64,000 bases of DNA from Zobellia galactanivorans (GTDB lineage: Bacteria; Bacteroidota; Bacteroidia; Flavobacteriales; Flavobacteriaceae): the NCBI RefSeq assembly GCF_000973105.1, contig NC_015844.1:992001-1056000 (forward strand). Direction: 5' to 3'. Within the stretch, counting starts at the first letter, position 1. Every line of letters begins with the position of its first letter. This document shows positions 58,482 through 64,000 of the stretch, in pieces. The position numbers were made by a program, and so were the translations under genes. The notes beneath the pieces are model-generated. The model had not been told where the DNA came from and made no database searches. It saw nothing but the letters and a program-made list of their open reading frames with translations.

Positions 58482-60143
58482 TTATTTCAATACTTGGGTT
58501 ATAGGGCTACCCGTAGTTCCACTTGGAAAAGCGACCCCCAGTAGAGCGGCTATGGTGGGCGCAATATCATCTATTTCGGTTCGCTCTACCGTGCTCCCTT
58601 GTTTTATTCCCGCACCGTAAAAAAGTAGAGGCACATGTGTATCGTATATTTGTGGCGACCCGTGGGTCGAACCTGTTTTTTGATATGAAATGATTCCTGG
58701 GGCCAAAACGACCAATACATCACCGGAACGCTTTTGGTTGTAGCCGTTCTGCAAGATATAAGGTATACCATGCGTATAATCGTTCTGCCACATCTGATAG
58801 GCGGTATAGGTTCTATCGATACCCTCGTAGCTCAAAACTTCCTTGGCAATGGCTTCCTGAACCTCTTGAACGCTTAAATCAAGGTTGTTTATAATATCAT
58901 GATCAAGAAAATACTGATAATTGGAAAAATTCTTTACAATATCGGTAGTGCCGTAATTAAACTCCAAGAACTGGGCAAAATCATTTTTCATAGCATCCCA
59001 AGAAACATAATCGGCCGGTATCTTTTTATCCTTTAAATACGAAGGCACCTCTATTGCAGCGTGGTCGGCACTTAAAAATACGGTATACTCCCCTTTACCT
59101 ACTTTTCGGTCAAGTTCCTTAAACAGACGCTCCAAATCACGGTCTAATCTCAAATAGGTATCTTGAACCTCTTTGGAAGCTACCCCAAACTTGTGGCCGA
59201 CATAATCCGTACTTGAAAAACTAACGGCCAAAAAGTCGGTAATATCGTCCGACCCCAAAGCTTCGGCATCTAAGGCCGCCAAGGCAAAATCAGTGGTCAT
59301 ACTATTTCCAAAAGGTGTGGCCTTAAGCATTTCGTACTTTCCATTGTTGTCCCATAACGCAGGAAGATCGTGCGGAAAGACCGGGGACTCCTCTCCTTTG
59401 AACTTCCCTTCATAGGCATTGTAATCAGAAGCACTTTCTACGTATTCATTTATATTCTTTAGAGTCTTCCAAGGTTTTTTATACGCATCGACAGACTTCT
59501 CGGCATTAAATTTTTCGACCCACACGGGCAACTTATCCATATAGTATGAACTGGTAATCCATGAACCTTCACTAAACCAATAGGCAGCGTTCGCCGTATG
59601 GCCTCCCGGCAAAACCGCCCCCCTATCCTTTAGGGCTACGGCAATGGTTTTTCCCCGCATTTGCGTATGTAAACGCAATTCATCGGTAATAGTGGTTACC
59701 GTCATTCTATGGGGTGACATCTTTCCCGCATCCGACGTAGTTCCGACTGACTCGTAATCGGGATCTCCGGCACAATACACGCTTGTTTCAGTAGCTTTAT
59801 CGTACCAGTTATTTCCTATTATACCATGCACGGCCGGAGTGGTACCGGTATAGACCGAGGTATGTCCCGGGCCTGTGCTTGTAGGAGCGTAGTTATAGTG
59901 GTTGTTCTTACAATTGAAACCTTCGTTTACCAAGCGTTTAAAACCGCCTTCACCGTAGTGGTTCCAAAAACGGGTGATATAGTCGTATCGCATCTGATCA
60001 ACGATAATACCTACCACTAGCTTTGGCTCCGTTCTTAAGTCAGATACGGGCTGCTCTTTTGATTTTCGCTGAGCAAGACTATTGGAGGGTAAAAATGTTA
60101 AGGTAAAAACTGATAAAAAAACAATGAAATAATTCTTATGCAT
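58482..60143 (-). CDS. PafA-type alkaline phosphatase, exported
   Basis: A 553-residue protein of the PafA alkaline phosphatase / nucleotide pyrophosphatase-like superfamily. It has a signal peptide (YFIVFLSVFTLTFLPSNSLAQ), a metal ligand segment IIVDQMRYDYITRF, and the threonine-nucleophile region NYAPTSTGPGHTSVYTG (T88 or T90). Later metal sites are SADHAAIEVPSY and TGSTHGSP. PafA enzymes release phosphate from many monoesters and are used by Bacteroidota to obtain phosphate in the periplasm. The length fits. Substrate preference cannot be derived from the sequence. Confidence 0.9.
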   Translation of the reverse strand: MHKNYFIVFLSVFTLTFLPSNSLAQRKSKEQPVSDLRTEPKLVVGIIVDQMRYDYITRFWNHYGEGGFKRLVNEGFNCKNNHYNYAPTSTGPGHTSVYTGTTPAVHGIIGNNWYDKATETSVYCAGDPDYESVGTTSDAGKMSPHRMTVTTITDELRLHTQMRGKTIAVALKDRGAVLPGGHTANAAYWFSEGSWITSSYYMDKLPVWVEKFNAEKSVDAYKKPWKTLKNINEYVESASDYNAYEGKFKGEESPVFPHDLPALWDNNGKYEMLKATPFGNSMTTDFALAALDAEALGSDDITDFLAVSFSSTDYVGHKFGVASKEVQDTYLRLDRDLERLFKELDRKVGKGEYTVFLSADHAAIEVPSYLKDKKIPADYVSWDAMKNDFAQFLEFNYGTTDIVKNFSNYQYFLDHDIINNLDLSVQEVQEAIAKEVLSYEGIDRTYTAYQMWQNDYTHGIPYILQNGYNQKRSGDVLVVLAPGIISYQKTGSTHGSPQIYDTHVPLLFYGAGIKQGSTVERTEIDDIAPTIAALLGVAFPSGTTGSPITQVLK

Positions 60144-60224
60144 AACTGGATAGATTGTAATAACAAAAGTAAAGAAATTACCCTTTTAAAATTTAAATGA
60201 AGGTTAAATGAAATCGTTTATTGT

Positions 60225-60232
60225 TATTTTTG
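60225..60232 (+). promoter_or_regulatory. -7 promoter element of mlaEF
   Basis: TATTTTTG matches TAnnTTTG, 25 bases before the ATG at 60257. The upstream in-frame ATG at 60221 lies before the expected start point and is rejected. Confidence 0.45.
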
Positions 60233-60256
60233 TTAGGATATACCTATTTTCATCAC

Positions 60257-60994
60257 ATGAACTACTTAACATCTATTGGCAGGTATGCCATAATGATAAA
60301 AGACGTCTTTAAAAAACCTACGAAATGGCGTATCATGAAATCGTTGATTTTAAAGGAAGTCGACGAGCTGATCTTTGGTTCTCTAGGTATTTTAATTTTT
60401 ATCGCCTTTTTTATGGGAGCGGTTGTAGCTATTCAGACCGCACTCAACATCACCAGTGAACTTATTCCGAAAAACTTGGTCGGTTTTGCCACAAGGCAAT
60501 CGATTATATTGGAGTTCGCCCCAACTTTTTGTTCTATCATCATGGCAGGAAAAGTAGGCTCGTATATCACCTCAAGTATCGGCACCATGCGGGTCACCGA
60601 ACAGATAGACGCATTGGAGGTCATGGGGGTAAACGCCTTGAACTATTTGGTTTTCCCAAAGATCGTTGCCTTATGCCTCTACCCTTTTATTATTTCGATA
60701 GCCATGTACGTAGGTATCTTCGGAGGCTGGATGGCGGCCGTATTCGGCGGGTTCAGTACCAGCGCCGATTTTATAGAAGGGGTTCAATTGGACTTTATTC
60801 CATTTCACGTAACCTACGCTTTTCTCAAGACCTTGGTCTTTGCCTTTGTTTTGGCCACCGTGCCCTCATACCACGGTTTTTACATGACGGGAGGCGCCTT
60901 AGAAGTAGGTAAGGCGAGTACGACTTCATTTGTGTGGACAAGCGTTGTCATCATTGTAGCGAACTATATTCTAACCCAACTTTTATTAGGCTAA
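60257..60994 (+). CDS. mlaE: MlaE-family ABC transporter permease
   Basis: A 245-residue inner-membrane protein with about five transmembrane helices. The MlaE signatures are FMGAVVAIQTALNITSELIP, LEFAPTFCSIIMAGKVGSYITSSIGTMR (in part) and VTEQIDALEVMGVNALNYLV. MlaE and MlaF form the core of the phospholipid transporter that maintains lipid asymmetry of the outer membrane. The MCE-domain partner MlaD is not adjacent here. The stop overlaps the mlaF start by one base. Confidence 0.92.
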   Translation: MNYLTSIGRYAIMIKDVFKKPTKWRIMKSLILKEVDELIFGSLGILIFIAFFMGAVVAIQTALNITSELIPKNLVGFATRQSIILEFAPTFCSIIMAGKVGSYITSSIGTMRVTEQIDALEVMGVNALNYLVFPKIVALCLYPFIISIAMYVGIFGGWMAAVFGGFSTSADFIEGVQLDFIPFHVTYAFLKTLVFAFVLATVPSYHGFYMTGGALEVGKASTTSFVWTSVVIIVANYILTQLLLG

Positions 60995-61761
60995 TGATCG
61001 AAGTAAACGACATACACAAATCTTTTGGCGACACCCATATCTTAAAAGGTGTCACCACAAGTTTCAGCAAAGGAAAGACTAATCTTATCATTGGACAGAG
61101 TGGGTCGGGAAAAACGGTTTTCCTAAAGTGTCTTTTAGGTCTTTTTACCCCCGAACAGGGCTCGATCAGTTATGACGGAAAAATATACTCCGAAATGACC
61201 GACGAACAAAAACGTAACCTTCGGCAAGAAATAGGTATGGTTTTTCAGGGAAGTGCCCTATTCGACTCCATGACGGTCGAGGGCAATGTAAAATTCCCGC
61301 TTGAAATGTTTACAAAACAATCGCAATCGGAAATGCAAGACCGGGCCGACTTTGTGCTTAAACGGGTCAACTTGGTGGATGCCCACCATAAATATCCTTC
61401 CGAAATATCAGGAGGTATGCAAAAAAGGGTAGCGATAGCCCGGGCCATTGTTATGAACCCCAAATACCTATTTTGTGACGAGCCCAATTCCGGACTCGAC
61501 CCCAAAACCGCCATAGTTATCGATAACCTGATTCAAGAAATTACCGAAGAATACGATATCACCACGGTAATCAACACCCACGATATGAACTCCGTAATGG
61601 AAATCGGAAAAAAAATCCTCTTTCTAAAAGATGGGCTAAAAGCATGGGAAGGTACCAACAAAGAAATTTTCAAGACCGAAAACGAAACCGTTACCGATTT
61701 TGTCTATTCTTCGGATCTCTTTAAAAAGGTACGGCAAATGTATATTGAAGAACGTAACTAA
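60994..61761 (+). CDS. mlaF: MlaF-family ABC transporter ATP-binding protein
   Basis: A 255-residue ABC ATPase. Walker A is GQSGSGKT, the Q-loop GMVFQGSALFDSMTV is typical of MlaF, the signature is ISGGMQKRVAIARA, and Walker B is YLFCDEPNSGLD. The start MIEVNDIHKSFG was taken because a longer frame runs into the permease gene. The C-terminal segment KTENETVTDFVYSSDLFKKV may be the tail used for subunit contacts. It is translated together with mlaE. Confidence 0.93.
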   Translation: MIEVNDIHKSFGDTHILKGVTTSFSKGKTNLIIGQSGSGKTVFLKCLLGLFTPEQGSISYDGKIYSEMTDEQKRNLRQEIGMVFQGSALFDSMTVEGNVKFPLEMFTKQSQSEMQDRADFVLKRVNLVDAHHKYPSEISGGMQKRVAIARAIVMNPKYLFCDEPNSGLDPKTAIVIDNLIQEITEEYDITTVINTHDMNSVMEIGKKILFLKDGLKAWEGTNKEIFKTENETVTDFVYSSDLFKKVRQMYIEERN

Positions 61762-61797
61762 ACGCAACAACCTTTCATACGATTAAACTACAGCTGA

Positions 61798-63270
61798 TTA
61801 TCTGGCTCCGCGCAATTGTACCGTAGAGTCTTTCAAACGCACTTTCAACCAGTCTAGAATTTTCTTGTTTTCCGCTGCTGTCTTGGCAGAAGACATTCCC
61901 TTTTTCCATTTTACCTCAAAAATGGACAGCGTATCGATTTTCTTGAAATCATTGATTACCGCGTAGTCGAATTGTATCGACTCAATATCCTTATAATTCG
62001 CCTTGGCTTCGGCACTGATATCTAGAAACGGTATCTTTTTTTGCCGAGATGCATCACGCCGTAACCGGCTCACTTCAGCTTCGAGAAGGGCTATTTTTTC
62101 CGCCTTGCTCGACAATTGATTTTTTTGTGATTCATAGAGCTCGTTAACGTATTTCAATTGGTCTACTTGCTCGTTCTGGGCCCCTTGAATAACGTGAAGC
62201 TCCGTATTTCTTAGACGGTAGAAATCCTCATCCTCTTTCAAGATAGTATTCCACGAGGCAATGATATTTTCAGGTATGACCTCATTCCCCATACACACCA
62301 CTTCAATGACCGGCTTTTCACCTTCATTGTATTCAATGCTGGTAAAATTATCTAAAAACCTACCTCCTCCCATAAACTGGTATTTCCCGATAGTCTCGCT
62401 AACAAATTCCGTAGCTTGCTTTTTAAACATCGATTCTTGAAATACCTTATAGAAGGTCCATCCCGCAGGAATCATGACCAACAAGGCCACCACCGAGGCT
62501 ATACGCGCAATTCGTCTTCGCTTGGCCGAATTGGCATAACGTACCATGGGAAACTTCAACAATTTTATGGTCAAAAAAGTGGCCAAGGCAATGAAAATCG
62601 TATTTATAATAAACAAATACATGGCCCCAAAAGCATAGCTAGGATTACCTATGGCCAGTCCAAAACCCACCGTACACAATGGTGGCATTAAAGCGGTTGC
62701 AATGGCCACCCCGAAGATGACACTGGCAATGGTCCCTTTTTTGGCCCGGGCGATAACGAGGGCCAAACCTCCAAAAAAGGCAATGAGCACATCACGAATA
62801 TCGGGTGCGGTCCGTGCCAACAACTCCGATGATTCATCTTGAATAGGAAAAAATTCAAAGAACAGGTAGGCGGTTAAAACACTGAGCACTACCATTACCG
62901 TAAAGTTCTTAAGGGAACGCCTCAGCGTATCGATATCGTTAATGGCCAAAGACATACCCAGCCCCAAAATAGGACCCATTAGGGGAGATATCAACATCGC
63001 ACCGATAACGACCGCCGTAGAGTTTGCATTCAACCCTACGGAGGCTATGAATATAGAACAAACCAAGATCCATGAAGTATGGCCCTTAAAGGGAATATCC
63101 GCTATTATGGCCGCCTTCGTAGCTTCTTGATCGGTATTCTCACGAATATCGAGCAACTCACGTACAAACCTTCGAACACTTTCCCAAAGCCCTTTCGCAT
63201 CTTTTCGGATGGCTTCCTTGGTCTCTTCTTCGCTTGACGTAAGATTATCTTGGTTTAGTTTATCACTCAT
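61798..63270 (-). CDS. DUF389 membrane protein
   Basis: A 490-residue protein with about six to seven transmembrane helices in the middle (GHTSWILVCSIFIASVGLNANSTAVVIGAMLISPLMGPILG is the family core; key stretch GAMLISPLMGPILGLGMSLA) matching DUF389. A soluble C-terminal part (about 270-490) contains a coiled coil (ALLEAEVSRLRRDASRQ). DUF389 proteins are widespread, and their function is not known. It is convergent with mlaF and 9 bases after the guanylyltransferase gene on the same strand. Confidence 0.85.
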   Translation of the reverse strand: MSDKLNQDNLTSSEEETKEAIRKDAKGLWESVRRFVRELLDIRENTDQEATKAAIIADIPFKGHTSWILVCSIFIASVGLNANSTAVVIGAMLISPLMGPILGLGMSLAINDIDTLRRSLKNFTVMVVLSVLTAYLFFEFFPIQDESSELLARTAPDIRDVLIAFFGGLALVIARAKKGTIASVIFGVAIATALMPPLCTVGFGLAIGNPSYAFGAMYLFIINTIFIALATFLTIKLLKFPMVRYANSAKRRRIARIASVVALLVMIPAGWTFYKVFQESMFKKQATEFVSETIGKYQFMGGGRFLDNFTSIEYNEGEKPVIEVVCMGNEVIPENIIASWNTILKEDEDFYRLRNTELHVIQGAQNEQVDQLKYVNELYESQKNQLSSKAEKIALLEAEVSRLRRDASRQKKIPFLDISAEAKANYKDIESIQFDYAVINDFKKIDTLSIFEVKWKKGMSSAKTAAENKKILDWLKVRLKDSTVQLRGAR

Positions 63271-63279
63271 ATCATACTG

Positions 63280-64000
63280 TTAGGCATATGTATCTCCAAA
63301 TTTATCCTTAACCTCGCCCAAAACCTTTTTGATATCCTGTTCTTTGGATTTTGGATAAATTAAAAGTACTTCTTTTTTGTCTACGATAATATAGTCGTTA
63401 AGACCATCTACTACCACAATCTTGTCTTTTGGCGACCTTATCATATTTCCGGATGCATCGGTAGTAACGACCTTACTGTTCACCACGGCATTGTTGTCTT
63501 CGTCTTTATCCAATTTATCGTATAAAGAGCCCCAAGTACCCAAATCGTTCCAATCAAATGACGCCGGAAGCACAAAAATGGATTTAGAGTTTTCCAAAAT
63601 CGCATAATCGATGGAGATATTCTCCGCTTTCGGGTAGTTTTCTTTTATAAACTCCTTTTCTTCGCCAGTATTGTAACAAGACATTCCAGATTCAAAAAGG
63701 GAATACTGTTCAGGCTGATAATTTTTAAAGGCGTTTACAATGGTCTTTACGCTCCACATAAAGATTCCGGCATTCCACAGAAAATTCCCTTGGGCCAAAA
63801 ATTCCTTGGCCGTTTCATAATCGGGTTTTTCCCGAAATTGATTCACCTTCTTCAAGCCCTCGGCACTTTCCTTTTCAAATTCGATATAACCAAAACCGGT
63901 ATTCGGAAACGATGGTTTTATACCTAAGGTACAAAGCACCTCTTCTTTTTCGCATTTTTCAAAACAGGTGGTGACATCTGCGGCGAAAGCATCTTCATCT
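63280..64000 (-). CDS. Mannose-1-phosphate guanylyltransferase (C-terminal part)
   Basis: The gene continues beyond base 64000; the 240 C-terminal residues in the window begin ...DEDAFAADVTTCF. Family marks are LGIKPSFPNTGFGYIEF (IKPxxPxTGYGYIE), FLWNAGIFMWSVKTIV and DWNDLGTWGSLYDKL. The C-terminal part ends VDKKEVLLIYPKSKEQDIK. The enzyme makes GDP-mannose from GTP and mannose-1-phosphate for polysaccharides and glycosylation. A related sugar nucleotidyltransferase is a minor alternative. It ends 9 bases before DUF389. Confidence 0.9.
   Translation of the reverse strand, partial: DEDAFAADVTTCFEKCEKEEVLCTLGIKPSFPNTGFGYIEFEKESAEGLKKVNQFREKPDYETAKEFLAQGNFLWNAGIFMWSVKTIVNAFKNYQPEQYSLFESGMSCYNTGEEKEFIKENYPKAENISIDYAILENSKSIFVLPASFDWNDLGTWGSLYDKLDKDEDNNAVVNSKVVTTDASGNMIRSPKDKIVVVDGLNDYIIVDKKEVLLIYPKSKEQDIKKVLGEVKDKFGDTYA

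Noticed and set aside
60934-60993. Longer N-terminus for mlaF
   Set aside because: It would overlap the mlaE coding sequence by 61 bases, and the ABC domain begins at MIEVNDIHKSFG.
1-64000. tRNA, rRNA, CRISPR arrays, insertion sequences, prophage, integrase or toxin-antitoxin genes
   Set aside because: Looked for on both strands by eye; no array of repeats, transposase or integrase motif or cloverleaf was recognised. Short tRNAs could be missed without a search tool.

Overview
The window reads as chromosome of a marine Flavobacteriaceae bacterium (Bacteroidota), probably a Zobellia/Maribacter-like genus. The signs are a GldA-type gliding ABC ATPase, a type IX secretion (T9SS) C-terminal sorting domain, GLPGLI-family and DUF5686 proteins, a two-piece methionine synthase, promoters with the Bacteroidota -7 element TAnnTTTG, and an ion-pumping pyrophosphatase. 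The genus is inference. I see no phage, IS element, CRISPR array, rRNA or tRNA. Most of the window is core metabolism, and the most unusual content is regulatory.

Layout. 1-1.4 kb: the start of an aromatic amino-acid operon on the minus strand (pheA, then an ATGA-overlapped aminotransferase running off the window), preceded by a Phe-rich leader peptide and an attenuator. 1.7-6.3 kb: gldA and four envelope or hypothetical genes. 6.4-11.5 kb: metF and split metH behind a SAM-I riboswitch. 11.7-19.5 kb: an assimilatory sulfate reduction operon (DUF2061, cysH, cysD, cysN, siroheme sulfite reductase, cobA, flavin reductase) next to an Rrf2 regulator, with three related candidate operators. 19.7-22.5 kb: a membrane protein, a Crp/Fnr regulator and a degenerate metallo-beta-lactamase/SnoaL-like pair with a TTGA-N6-TCAA box. 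22.8-26.3 kb: a T9SS-secreted beta-helix protein coupled to a surface lipoprotein.

26.3-34 kb: a second methionine block: a SAM-I riboswitch drives metY, a MetX-aspartokinase-homoserine dehydrogenase fusion and a metZ-like gene, and metK follows its own probable SAM-II riboswitch. 34-46 kb: outer-membrane proteins, a deoxynucleoside kinase, an App1-like phosphatase, a TonB-family protein, membrane and soluble pyrophosphatases and a DUF5686 protein. 46-49.4 kb: pdhB divergent from etfBA, with a perfect 26-bp palindrome between them. 49.4-57.7 kb: a nucleotide and folate stretch (bifunctional nuclease, nupC, thyA, folA) interrupted by an ergothioneine pair (egtB, egtD), DUF427, a CBM48 protein and a class V aminotransferase. 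57.7-64 kb: murI, a PafA-like phosphatase, mlaEF, DUF389 and a truncated mannose-1-phosphate guanylyltransferase.

Together the genes connect sulfate to sulfide, aspartate to O-acetylhomoserine, and both to homocysteine, methionine and S-adenosylmethionine. SAM appears to feed back through three riboswitches of two classes, while an Rrf2 protein probably senses sulfur or Fe-S status at the sulfate operon.
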